A model generated the notes under the pieces. The model was not told the origin of the DNA and made no database searches. It saw only the letters and a program-made list of their open reading frames with translations. From NCBI GenBank assembly GCA_004557975.1, contig SFEV01000007.1, positions 6,582-70,581 of the forward strand: a DNA stretch of 64,000 nucleotides, written 5' to 3'. The stretch's first letter is position 1. Every line of letters starts with the position of its first letter. The stretch comes from Lachnospiraceae bacterium (lineage in GTDB: Bacteria; Bacillota; Clostridia; Lachnospirales; Lachnospiraceae). A program made the position numbers and the translations under genes. Below, piece after piece: positions 25,326-33,312 of the stretch.

Positions 25326-27137
25326 TTGGACGGAATAAATCAAAAGGGATTTCCGGAGGAACAGTATCCGGAAAATGATATTTCTGTTGAGGCGGAGAAC
25401 AGAATCAAAAATCTGATGTGGACAGTCAGCGGAGATTACCGGCTTGATACGAAACTTGATGTATCGTCCTACTCGCGGTCAAAATATATCGCCATGTATG
25501 ATGCTGTCAAGCAGGGAGCTTTCGCCAGGTTTTTTGATCAGAATGTTCTGGCTGTGTACCTGGTGAAGAAAATTTACTATGGCGCCCAGGAACGTTCTCT
25601 GACAGAGATTGCACAGCTCTGTGTGGATGCGGCAGTCTGCCGGAAAATTGCGGCAGAGCGCCCCGGCGTGCCGGAATTGCGCAGAAAAGCATTCTCAGAC
25701 CTGCTTGAGCTTTCTTTCCGGAGGATGGCTTCATCGCTTCCGGGAAGAATCAAGATCGCCATGCTGAAAAGCTTTCTTGACGGGGAGTATACCGGTGAAA
25801 AGAAAATCATGGAAGCCCTTTCAAAGATTACCTCCCTTGAGACGAGCGAAAATGTCATGGATCTGGTGCGTGTGACGGATGAGCTGTACAATACGCTGAA
25901 TGACCAGAGTTTCGAAAAAAAACACGGTGATCTGGAACATGTACTTGCTGTCACGATGGAAGAACTTCAGGAATTTGACTGGAAGGATTTTCTGGAGGAG
26001 GAGATGACAGAGGATCTTCTGGAACGGTATCTGAATCGCATGAACAGTCAGGTGACGAGTCTTCAGGAAGAGGAGGATCAGGAGGACAGACCACGGTCGG
26101 GAAAGCACAGGGTCGTGCTGATCGACGAGGCAGCGGCGGCCAAAATGTATTCGTATATGGAGCTGAACTACGGGAAATCCTATCTTCCGAAGCGGGAGCA
26201 GGAGCGGCTGAACCAACGCCTCTGCCGCGGTGCACACGCGGACTGCAGCCTGTACCTGACAGACGGTATTCTGCGAAATCCCGTTCTTTCCAATGCGCAG
26301 TACGTCAATGCGAAGCGCCATGCGGAGAAAAACAGGACATTATTCCGCAACAGCCGCAATATGATGGCGCGTAACATTGAGCAGCTGACAGATGAGCTGA
26401 AGCGTTCCCTGAATCGCAGAAGTGAGCCGGAGCAGAACGCATCCTGGTCAGGAGACATAGTTCCGCGTCTGCTATGGAAGGTGGGCAGAACGGAAAATCC
26501 CGGAAAGCTGTTTCAGAAGACAGAAAAAAGAAATACTTCGCAGTTTGTTGTGGATATTCTGATGGATGCCAGCGGATCACAGCGCAGGCGGCAGAGTCAG
26601 GTGGCTCTGCAGGCATATATGATCAGTGAAGCGCTGAGCAACAATGGAGTTCCTCACCGGATTACCGGCTTCTGCAGTTTCTGGGATTATACGATTCTGC
26701 AGCGATTCCGGGAGTACGATGCGCCGCGGGAAGAAAATCTCAGGATTCTTGATTTTGTGACTTCCTCAAACAACAGGGACGGTCTTGCCATCCGGGCAGT
26801 GGGAGATTCACTTCTGCAGCGCCAGGAGGAGGGGAAAATCCTGATCGTGCTAAGCGACGGGAAACCAAATGATATCATCGTCAACCGTCCCAACTGCAGG
26901 AACCCGAAGCCGTACTGCGGGGAATATGCAGTGAAAGATACGGCATTCGAAATCCGGAAGCTGCGCAGCAGCGGTGTCTGTGTGCTGGGGGTATTTACCG
27001 GAAGAGAGAAAGAGCTGATGGCGGAGAAGAAAATATTCGGCAGGGATTTCGCGTATATCCGCAATATTGAGGATTTCTCAAAAGTGGTCGGGCGCTATCT
27101 GCGAAAGCTGCTGGAGGAGGATTCGGCCAATTTCTGA
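25326..27137 (+). CDS. VWA-domain protein, partner of the MoxR-like ATPase (module 1)
   Basis: A 603-residue cytosolic protein. The N-terminal two thirds are helical with charged stretches; a VWA domain occupies about residues 405-600, with the metal-ion-dependent adhesion site DASGS (414-418), TSSNNRDGLAI and VLSDGKPND. This layout resembles ViaA and the VWA subunits of metal-chelatase or NorD systems. I place the start at a TTG with AGAGGTG 6 bases before it; in-frame codons upstream would overlap the ATPase gene. Substrate of the pair is unknown. Confidence 0.82.
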   Translation: MDGINQKGFPEEQYPENDISVEAENRIKNLMWTVSGDYRLDTKLDVSSYSRSKYIAMYDAVKQGAFARFFDQNVLAVYLVKKIYYGAQERSLTEIAQLCVDAAVCRKIAAERPGVPELRRKAFSDLLELSFRRMASSLPGRIKIAMLKSFLDGEYTGEKKIMEALSKITSLETSENVMDLVRVTDELYNTLNDQSFEKKHGDLEHVLAVTMEELQEFDWKDFLEEEMTEDLLERYLNRMNSQVTSLQEEEDQEDRPRSGKHRVVLIDEAAAAKMYSYMELNYGKSYLPKREQERLNQRLCRGAHADCSLYLTDGILRNPVLSNAQYVNAKRHAEKNRTLFRNSRNMMARNIEQLTDELKRSLNRRSEPEQNASWSGDIVPRLLWKVGRTENPGKLFQKTEKRNTSQFVVDILMDASGSQRRRQSQVALQAYMISEALSNNGVPHRITGFCSFWDYTILQRFREYDAPREENLRILDFVTSSNNRDGLAIRAVGDSLLQRQEEGKILIVLSDGKPNDIIVNRPNCRNPKPYCGEYAVKDTAFEIRKLRSSGVCVLGVFTGREKELMAEKKIFGRDFAYIRNIEDFSKVVGRYLRKLLEEDSANF

Positions 27138-27165
27138 CACGGTATGACTGTTGTCGGAAAAGGTC

Positions 27166-27194
27166 TTGCGAAAAGTATGCAGTTAGATTACAAT
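27166..27194 (+). promoter_or_regulatory. Predicted promoter of mrp
   Basis: TTGCGA, 17-base spacer, TACAAT, about 45 bases before the start codon. Confidence 0.6.
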
Positions 27195-27237
27195 ATAAGA
27201 AATGTGTGCACAGAAAGCAGAAAAAGGAGGAAAAAAC

Positions 27238-28101
27238 ATGGCAGACAAATCATGCAGCAATTCCGGCTGCAGCAAAGAGAGCTGTGAGGGCTGCCCCAGT
27301 GCAAATCAGCCACAGAGCTTTCTTGAAGAAATGAATATTTACTCTGAAATAAAACACGTGGTAGGTATCGTCAGCGGAAAAGGTGGTGTCGGCAAATCCA
27401 TGGTGACAGCGTCCCTTGCCAATCTTCTGGCTTCCAAAGGATACCGTGTCGGTATTCTGGATGCAGACATCACAGGTCCGTCTATTCCGAGAATGTACGG
27501 GCTGACCGGTCCGGCAGAGGCGGACGATGAAGGGATTTATCCGGTGCTGACAGAAAATGGAATTAAAGTGATGTCGATCAATCTTCTGATGCCGGATCCT
27601 GAGACTCCGATTATCTGGAGAGGACCTGTGATTGCAAATATGATCAAGCAGTTCTGGAAGGACGTGATCTGGGGAGAGCTGGATTACCTTCTTGTGGATA
27701 TGCCTCCTGGAACAGGCGATGTTCCTCTTACCGTGTTCCAGTCTCTTCCGGTGGACGGAATTATGGTTGTGACGACTCCGCAGGATCTCGTTAAGATGAT
27801 CGTGAAAAAGGCCTACAATATGGCCCAGACCATGCATGTTCCGGTGCTGTCTCTGATTGAGAATTTCAGCTACGTGGTATGTCCGGACTGCGGAAAAGAG
27901 ATTCCGGTGTTCGGAGAAAGCAAAATTGACGAGGTTTCTGATGAGATGAACGTGCTGGTGGGAGGAAAGATGCCGATCGATCCGAAGCTGGTGGAACTGT
28001 CCGACGCAGGAGAGTTCGCAAAGGCTGAGAACCCATATCTCCAGGTGGCGTATGAGACGCTGATGCTTCTCAGGCTTAAGGAGAAAGAAAACGCGGAATA
28101 G
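27238..28101 (+). CDS. mrp: Mrp/Nbp35-family iron-sulfur cluster carrier ATPase
   Basis: P-loop NTPase that carries and delivers [4Fe-4S] clusters. The N-terminus has a Cys cluster (Cys6, Cys11, Cys16, Cys19) like eukaryotic Nbp35, the deviant Walker A SGKGGVGKS follows at 46-54, then DADITGPSIPRM, LLVDMPPGTGDVPLT, and the CxxC site VVCPDCGKEI used for cluster binding at the dimer interface. AAGGAGG precedes the ATG, giving 287 residues. The Nbp35-type N-terminal Cys set is typical of anaerobic Firmicutes. Confidence 0.94.
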   Translation: MADKSCSNSGCSKESCEGCPSANQPQSFLEEMNIYSEIKHVVGIVSGKGGVGKSMVTASLANLLASKGYRVGILDADITGPSIPRMYGLTGPAEADDEGIYPVLTENGIKVMSINLLMPDPETPIIWRGPVIANMIKQFWKDVIWGELDYLLVDMPPGTGDVPLTVFQSLPVDGIMVVTTPQDLVKMIVKKAYNMAQTMHVPVLSLIENFSYVVCPDCGKEIPVFGESKIDEVSDEMNVLVGGKMPIDPKLVELSDAGEFAKAENPYLQVAYETLMLLRLKEKENAE

Positions 28102-28142
28102 ATAACGTAATAAAAGAAAATCTGCTGATTAACCAGAAAAGA

Positions 28143-28179
28143 AAAGGCAACACTCCAGGATAACAGGAGGGTTGCCTTT
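28143..28179 (+). promoter_or_regulatory. Hairpin that contains the spoIIR ribosome binding site
   Basis: AAAGGCAAC (28143-28151) pairs perfectly with GTTGCCTTT (28171-28179), and CTCC pairs with GGAG inside, leaving a 9-base loop. The AGGAGG at 28165-28170 is the ribosome site of spoIIR, whose ATG begins at the next base after the stem. The structure can act as a terminator of mrp transcripts or hide the ribosome site in read-through RNA. Confidence 0.75.
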
Positions 28180-28851
28180 ATGCATGTCAAACATAAGCTT
28201 CACAAAAGTATATTTCACAAAAACAGAAGTCTGTCTGCCGGTCTGTCATTGAAAAAACAGACTGTATGCACCGTGTTTTTCTGCCTTGTATTCTCACTGC
28301 TTCTCCATATGGCCGCTGCTGCCGCACACCGTCAGCTCCTTCAGCAGGGAATTGCGGAGGAGGTGCTGCGGTTCCATGTGCTTGCCAACAGTGATTCCAA
28401 AACAGATCAGGATATCAAATATCTCGTAAGAGACGAAATCCTCTCCTGGCTGGAGCAGGAGACATCACAGGAACAGACGAGAGAAGACATGGTGCAGTTT
28501 CTGGCTTCGCATCTGCAGGAGATTACAGCCGTCTCTGACCGTGTGCTTGTATCGCAGGGTGTGCCGTATCGCTCATCAGTCAGAATGGAAAAGTGTTATT
28601 TTCCGGAACGGACGTACGGCTCCTGTACATTCCCTGCGGGCTGGTATGAATCCCTGCGGATCTGTCTCGGAAATGCTTCCGGGCAGAACTGGTGGTGTGT
28701 TCTGTTTCCTAAGCTGTGCTTTGCGGACTGTCTTCACGCAGTTGTGGGGGAAGAGCAGCAGAAAGAACTGCAGGAGCTTCTGACAGCAGAAGAATATGAG
28801 AGTCTGCTGCGCCATCCAGACCGGTGGAAGATATCATTCCGGTGGTTCTGA
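28180..28851 (+). CDS. spoIIR: Stage II sporulation protein R
   Basis: Forespore-secreted signalling protein that triggers SpoIIGA processing of pro-sigma-E in the mother cell. The 223-residue product has an N-terminal hydrophobic segment (about 28-48), then the family signature LRFHVLANSDSKTDQDIKYL with VRDEIL, and the C-terminal WWCVLFPKLCF. It begins immediately after a hairpin that covers its ribosome site. In Bacillus it is under forespore sigma-F control. Confidence 0.95.
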   Translation: MHVKHKLHKSIFHKNRSLSAGLSLKKQTVCTVFFCLVFSLLLHMAAAAAHRQLLQQGIAEEVLRFHVLANSDSKTDQDIKYLVRDEILSWLEQETSQEQTREDMVQFLASHLQEITAVSDRVLVSQGVPYRSSVRMEKCYFPERTYGSCTFPAGWYESLRICLGNASGQNWWCVLFPKLCFADCLHAVVGEEQQKELQELLTAEEYESLLRHPDRWKISFRWF

Positions 28852-28853
28852 TG

Positions 28854-28888
28854 TAACCGAATCAAGTAAGTCCCCCACTTCAAATACG
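28854..28888 (+). repeat. Second copy of the MITE-like end sequence
   Basis: Thirty-two bases starting TAACCGAATCAAGTAAG match the minus strand of 20948-20979 exactly, then diverge after a further CG. Only one end is present, located right after the spoIIR stop codon. Confidence 0.75.
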
Positions 28889-28912
28889 CTAAACTAAATA
28901 TTAAAGGACATA

Positions 28913-29470
28913 TTACAGCGATGGTTCCGGATCAACCGGCGTCAGAGCACCTGTCACAGAATCCATGACGTATCCACGGATACAGACATCCTTCGGGATG
29001 AGCGGGTGCTCCCGGAGCTCTTCCACTGTGGAGGCAACCGACTCCTCAGGACTGTCAAAGCCGCCCAGCCACTTGCGGAAATCTATACCGCTGTATTTGA
29101 GCATGTTGATGTCCCGCTGCTGGATTCCACGCTCTAGCATCAGATGAACCATCTCATCGCCATCCATGCCCTGGCAGCCGCAGTCGGTATGTCCTATGAC
29201 CATAACCTCAGTCACGCCCAGCTCAAGAATTGCAACAAGGAGGCTGCGCACCACGCTGCCGTAAGGATGAGTGATGACACCACCCGCATTTTTGATGATT
29301 TTTGCATCGCCGTTTTTGATGCCAAGTGCGGCAGGAAGCAGTTCCACAAGGCGTGTGTCCATACAGGCAAGAATCGCCAGCTTTTTGTCCGGATATTTGC
29401 TGGTCGTATACTGCTCATATTTTTTTTCTTCCACAAATTTTCTGTTGTACTCAAGAATGTTCTCGATCAT
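28913..29470 (-). CDS. Beta-class carbonic anhydrase
   Basis: Zinc enzyme that interconverts CO2 and bicarbonate. The 185-residue chain has ACMDTR (Cys36, Asp38, Arg40) and the second zinc pair VIGHTDCGC (His94, Cys97), with NAGGVITHPYGSVVRSL between them. This is the compact Mycobacterium Rv1284-like or CabB-like subtype. GGAG lies 7 bases before the ATG. The gene faces spoIIR and lies downstream of typA on the same strand. Confidence 0.93.
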   Translation of the reverse strand: MIENILEYNRKFVEEKKYEQYTTSKYPDKKLAILACMDTRLVELLPAALGIKNGDAKIIKNAGGVITHPYGSVVRSLLVAILELGVTEVMVIGHTDCGCQGMDGDEMVHLMLERGIQQRDINMLKYSGIDFRKWLGGFDSPEESVASTVEELREHPLIPKDVCIRGYVMDSVTGALTPVDPEPSL

Positions 29471-29544
29471 AGTAATCTCCTTTCTTTATTGTAATCGCCT
29501 TCCTTTACAGAACCGTACCGGTTATCATCCGACATTTCACATTC

Positions 29545-31374
29545 TCAGTTTTTATTTTTAAAACTGGCGCGCTTTCTGAGCGTCGGATCCAGAATCTTTT
29601 TGCGGATGCGCAGGCTCTTCGGCGTAACCTCCAGCAGCTCGTCCGTGTCAATAAATTCCAGCGCCTGCTCCAGACTGAGGATTTTGGGCGGTGTCAGCTT
29701 CAGCGCCTCATCGGAGCCTGACGCACGAGTGTTCGTCAGATGCTTCGTCTTGCAGACGTTCAGCTCGATATCCTCCGGCTTTGCACTCTGTCCGATGACC
29801 ATACCGGAATAGACCTTTTCACCAGGTCCGATGAACAGGGTACCGCGGTCCTGGGCGTTGAAAAGACCGTACGCGACGGATTCACCGGATTCAAAGGCGA
29901 TCAGGGAACCCTGGCTGCGGTACTGCAGGTCTCCCTTGTAAGGACCGTAACCGTCAAAAATTGTATTCATGACACCGTTTCCTTTTGTGTCGGTCAGAAA
30001 TTCTCCGCGGTAGCCGATCAGGCCGCGGGAAGGAATGCTGAACTCCAGACGGGTATATCCGCCCTGTCCCAGGCTCATGCCCTGCAGCTCGCCCTTACGC
30101 AGGCTGAGCTTCTGGATGACCGTGCCGGAAAACTCCTCCGGTACATCAATGTATGCCAGCTCCATGGGCTCAAGTCGTTTCCCGCGCTCGTCCGTCTTGT
30201 AAATAACCTCGGCTTTGCTGACTGCGAACTCGTAGCCCTCACGGCGCATGGTCTCGATCAGAATGGAGAGATGCAGCTCACCACGTCCCGAAACCTTGAA
30301 TGTATCGGCATCCTCCGTCTCCTCGACGCGCAGGCTGACATCTGTGTTCAGCTCACGGAAGAGTCTGTCGCGCAGATGGCGGGAAGTGACGAATTTACCT
30401 TCTTTTCCTGCCAGAGGACTGTCATTGACGATAAAATTCATGGAAATTGTCGGGTCGGAAATTTTCTGGAACGGGATGGCATCCGGAGCTTCCAGTGCGC
30501 ACAGTGTATCTCCGATATGGAGGTCCCCGATACCTGAGATTGCGACGATGGAACCGATGGTGGCGGAAGTCACATCCACCTTATTCAGACCGTCAAACTC
30601 GTAGAGCTTGCTGATCTTTACTTTCTTTTTCTTGTCAGGCTCGTGATGGTTCACGAGAAGTACCTCCTGGTTTACGGAGATGGAGCCACGGTCTACCTTG
30701 CCCACACCGATTCTGCCCACGTACTCATTGTAGTCAATGGTACTGATCAGCACCTGGGTAGGACCATTTTCGTCCCCCTGGGGAGCCGGGATGTAGTTCA
30801 GGATCGTCTCAAAGAGCGGCTCCATATTGACCGGTTTGTCATTTGGATCAAGGACTGCGTAGCCGGCCTTTGCCGATGCGTAGACGAAAGGACAGTCCAG
30901 CTGCTCATCGGAGGCATCAAGTTCGATAAAGAGCTCAAGCACCTCGTCGATCACCTCACTGGGCCGTGCCTCAGGTCTGTCAATTTTGTTGATACATACT
31001 ATGACAGGGAGATCCAGCTCCAGAGCCTTGCGCAGAACAAATTTTGTCTGGGGCATGGCACCCTCGAAAGCGTCGACCACAAGGATGACACCGTTCACCA
31101 TTTTCAGTACGCGCTCCACTTCACCGCCGAAATCTGCGTGTCCGGGAGTGTCGATGATATTGATTTTCGTATTCTTATAAACAACAGCAGTATTTTTTGA
31201 AAGGATTGTGATACCGCGCTCCCGCTCCAGATCGTTGGAGTCCATGACGCGCTCCGCAACCTCCTGATTTTCACGGAAAACACCGCTCTGCTTGAGCAGC
31301 TCATCCACGAGAGTGGTCTTGCCGTGGTCTACGTGTGCAATGATAGCGATATTTCTTACATCTTCTCTGATCAT
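29545..31374 (-). CDS. typA: Ribosome-associated GTPase TypA/BipA
   Basis: EF-G-like translational GTPase involved in ribosome assembly and stress growth. The 609-residue chain has AIIAHVDHGKTTLVDELLKQSG, ERERGITILSKNT, IIDTPGHADFGGEVERVL and VCINKIDRPEARP, followed by domain II, the EF-G V-like domain and the BipA-specific C-terminal domain ending in SLEQALEFIDTDELLEVTP with SLRIRKK. The ribosome site is a weak GAGAGA. A minus-strand promoter is present upstream. Confidence 0.97.
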   Translation of the reverse strand: MIREDVRNIAIIAHVDHGKTTLVDELLKQSGVFRENQEVAERVMDSNDLERERGITILSKNTAVVYKNTKINIIDTPGHADFGGEVERVLKMVNGVILVVDAFEGAMPQTKFVLRKALELDLPVIVCINKIDRPEARPSEVIDEVLELFIELDASDEQLDCPFVYASAKAGYAVLDPNDKPVNMEPLFETILNYIPAPQGDENGPTQVLISTIDYNEYVGRIGVGKVDRGSISVNQEVLLVNHHEPDKKKKVKISKLYEFDGLNKVDVTSATIGSIVAISGIGDLHIGDTLCALEAPDAIPFQKISDPTISMNFIVNDSPLAGKEGKFVTSRHLRDRLFRELNTDVSLRVEETEDADTFKVSGRGELHLSILIETMRREGYEFAVSKAEVIYKTDERGKRLEPMELAYIDVPEEFSGTVIQKLSLRKGELQGMSLGQGGYTRLEFSIPSRGLIGYRGEFLTDTKGNGVMNTIFDGYGPYKGDLQYRSQGSLIAFESGESVAYGLFNAQDRGTLFIGPGEKVYSGMVIGQSAKPEDIELNVCKTKHLTNTRASGSDEALKLTPPKILSLEQALEFIDTDELLEVTPKSLRIRKKILDPTLRKRASFKNKN

Positions 31375-31422
31375 ACAAATTCTCTCTCTTCTTATATTAA
31401 TAGCCCTTTTTTAACATCGTAC

Positions 31423-31450
31423 AGTTTATCACAATTTCTGCAGATTACAA
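31423..31450 (-). promoter_or_regulatory. Predicted promoter of typA
   Basis: Minus strand TTGTAA, 16-base spacer, TAAACT, about 50 bases before the start. Confidence 0.45.
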
Positions 31451-31575
31451 GCGGATGATATAAAAAAAATAAAAAATTTCAAAAAACAGTTCTAAACACA
31501 GGAGTGGCCGAATAAAAATGAATATATCAATACAAGAAGAGATACTTCGTTTGAAGGAAGGGAGAACAAAGATTT

Positions 31576-32202
31576 ATGACAGACAAGATAATTGAAAACA
31601 ATCAGGTATCCATCATGGGGAAAATTGTATCCGGATTTTCATTCAGTCATGAGGTGTTCGGAGAGGGCTTCTACATGGTGGATATTTCCGTGCAGAGACT
31701 CAGCGATTCCTCGGATATTATTCCGGTGATGATCTCCGAGAGGCTGGTCGATGTTACACAGGATTATGTGGGAGAGTACATACAGATTTTCGGACAATTC
31801 CGTTCCTATAACAGACATGAAGAAAAGAAGAACCGTCTCGTCCTCTCTGTGTTCGCAAGAGAAGTCAGCTTTGTGGAGGAGGAGTGTGACAAGGTGAAGA
31901 GTAATCAGATCTTTCTGGACGGCTATATCTGCAAGACACCCGTCTACCGCAGGACTCCGCTTGGCCGTGAGATTGCTGATATGCTGCTGGCTGTAAACCG
32001 GCCCTACGGCAAATCAGATTACATTCCCTGTATCTGCTGGGGAAGAAATGCAAGGTTTACCTCCGGATTCGAGGTGGGCGGCCACGTACAGGTATGGGGA
32101 AGGATCCAGAGCCGCGAATATGTGAAAAAGCTGGAGGATGAGACCACCGAGAAGCGGGTGGCATATGAAGTTTCTGTCAGCAAGCTGGAATATCTTGAAT
32201 AG
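31576..32202 (+). CDS. Single-stranded DNA-binding protein with two OB folds
   Basis: A 208-residue SSB-like protein. The first OB-like half covers about residues 8-98 (VSIMGKIVSGFSFSHEVFGE to FAREVSFVEEE) and the second about 105-205 (IFLDGYICKTPVYRRTPLGREIADMLLAVN, WGRNARF, VQVWGRIQSREY). The second half is the more canonical SSB domain. No acidic DDDIPF-type tail is present, so it is probably not the main replication SSB. It could protect ssDNA in repair or stress. The gene stands alone. Confidence 0.82.
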   Translation: MTDKIIENNQVSIMGKIVSGFSFSHEVFGEGFYMVDISVQRLSDSSDIIPVMISERLVDVTQDYVGEYIQIFGQFRSYNRHEEKKNRLVLSVFAREVSFVEEECDKVKSNQIFLDGYICKTPVYRRTPLGREIADMLLAVNRPYGKSDYIPCICWGRNARFTSGFEVGGHVQVWGRIQSREYVKKLEDETTEKRVAYEVSVSKLEYLE

Positions 32203-32343
32203 GAGTAGTACGGAACAGATACGAATAAGATTGCATTCTGGGGGAAGATGTAGTAAAATGTAAAAGATTGAGAAAGATTACATGGGCAGCAGAACATATC
32301 ACGCGGGAGCGTACATTTTGCTGCGGAATGGATGAGGTGAAAG

Positions 32344-32835
32344 ATGAGCGGACGATCAATACACATATTCTGTGGTACGGGTACGGGCAAAACATCTGCA
32401 GCTCTCGGCAAGGGAATCCGTGAGGCAAGTGTCGGCAAAAATGTCATTCTGATTCAGTTCCTGAAGGAAAAACAGGCACATGGCAGTATGGATTTTTTCA
32501 AGCGTCTGGAGCCGGAGGTGAGGCTGTTTCGGTTTGAAAAGTTCCCTGAGAATTATGAGAGCCTGACAGAGCGCGAGCAGGAAGATGAGATTCAGAATAT
32601 CAAGAACGGGCTGAATTTTGCAAAAAAAGTACTTGTGACAGAGGAGTGCGATGTCCTGATTCTCGATGAAATACTTGGTCTGACGGAGAAGGGGATTGTA
32701 TCTATTGACGAAATCCGCAGCCTTATTGACGCTGTGGGAGACGAGACCGAACTGTATCTGACCGGTACCTGCAGATGCGAGGAGCTGTGGCCGTACGTGG
32801 ACGAGGTAACGGAGCTGATTACGCAGAATGTCTGA
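32344..32835 (+). CDS. CobO/BtuR-like corrinoid adenosyltransferase family ATPase
   Basis: A 163-residue P-loop protein matching the cob(I)yrinic acid a,c-diamide adenosyltransferase family: IHIFCGTGTGKTSAALGKGI at the N-terminus, ILIQFLKEK, then CDVLILDEILGLTEKG. True CobA/BtuR enzymes are ~180-200 residues with GxGKGKTTAA; here the loop reads GTGTGKTSA and the protein is shorter, so its substrate may differ. No other cobalamin gene is in the window. GAGGTG precedes the ATG. Confidence 0.75.
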   Translation: MSGRSIHIFCGTGTGKTSAALGKGIREASVGKNVILIQFLKEKQAHGSMDFFKRLEPEVRLFRFEKFPENYESLTEREQEDEIQNIKNGLNFAKKVLVTEECDVLILDEILGLTEKGIVSIDEIRSLIDAVGDETELYLTGTCRCEELWPYVDEVTELITQNV

Positions 32836-32920
32836 TTCCTGCTTCGGTTACCGTATTGTCTGTTCTGTTTTTCAGGGCTGATGATGAATTTTTCGGTGGT
32901 ACAGTTTTCGTAAAAAAACG

Positions 32921-32949
32921 TTGACAAGCATAAATCATGATGATATAGT
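32921..32949 (+). promoter_or_regulatory. Promoter of the lysine riboswitch-dapA transcript
   Basis: Consensus TTGACA, 17-base spacer and TATAGT, about 75 bases upstream of the riboswitch core. Confidence 0.8.
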
Positions 32950-33021
32950 AGGGAAAGTTAGAGAGCGCGGAAGGCAGTATGCAGCAGTGTATTGCAGTTT
33001 GTGGTTTCTGACTGATTTATA

Positions 33022-33195
33022 ATAATGATAGAGGTTGCGCAATTCATGAGTATTCTGCAGGATGTGTTCAGGCACAGGGGATCGCAGGGGAAAGGGGAAA
33101 GCGCCGAAGGAGACAGCTCCTGACAGTTGTTTTCCTGGGCATATGGTGAAGAATCATATGACTGTCATCGTATTGCGATGGAGGGCTATCTGGGG
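33022..33195 (+). ncRNA. Lysine riboswitch (L box)
   Basis: The conserved elements occur in L-box order: GATAGAGGTTGCGC at the 5' side of P1/P2, the loop E and turn region GAGTATTCTGCAGGA, AAGGGGAAAGCGCCGAAGG, and the closing GGAGGGCTATC, which pairs with GATAG to form P1. The aptamer senses free lysine. A terminator follows 25 bases later, so high lysine should stop transcription before dapA. It fits the dapA-dapB-lysC genes downstream. Confidence 0.93.
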
Positions 33196-33219
33196 GAAAC
33201 ATTACGTTGTATTTCTTTG

Positions 33220-33245
33220 GGGACTGCCTTTTGACAGTCCCTTTT
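33220..33245 (+). terminator. Riboswitch terminator before dapA
   Basis: GGGACTG pairs perfectly with CAGTCCC across an 8-base loop, then TTTT. It is the expression platform of the lysine riboswitch. Confidence 0.88.
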
Positions 33246-33312
33246 ATATCGCAGAGGTGTACCGTTTAGCCTTCCGGTCAGGGAATATTACATATCAGTA
33301 AGGAGGAACAGT

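Larger units (their letters stand above)
32836..33312 (+). other. Leader region of the lysine operon
   Basis: This 477-base region contains no gene. It holds a consensus promoter, a lysine riboswitch and its terminator, each listed separately; the last ~65 bases carry the dapA ribosome site. Confidence 0.8.

Noticed and set aside
29471..29544. Terminator between typA and carbonic anhydrase
   Set aside because: Only a short ACCGTACCGGT symmetry is present, without a T run on the minus strand.
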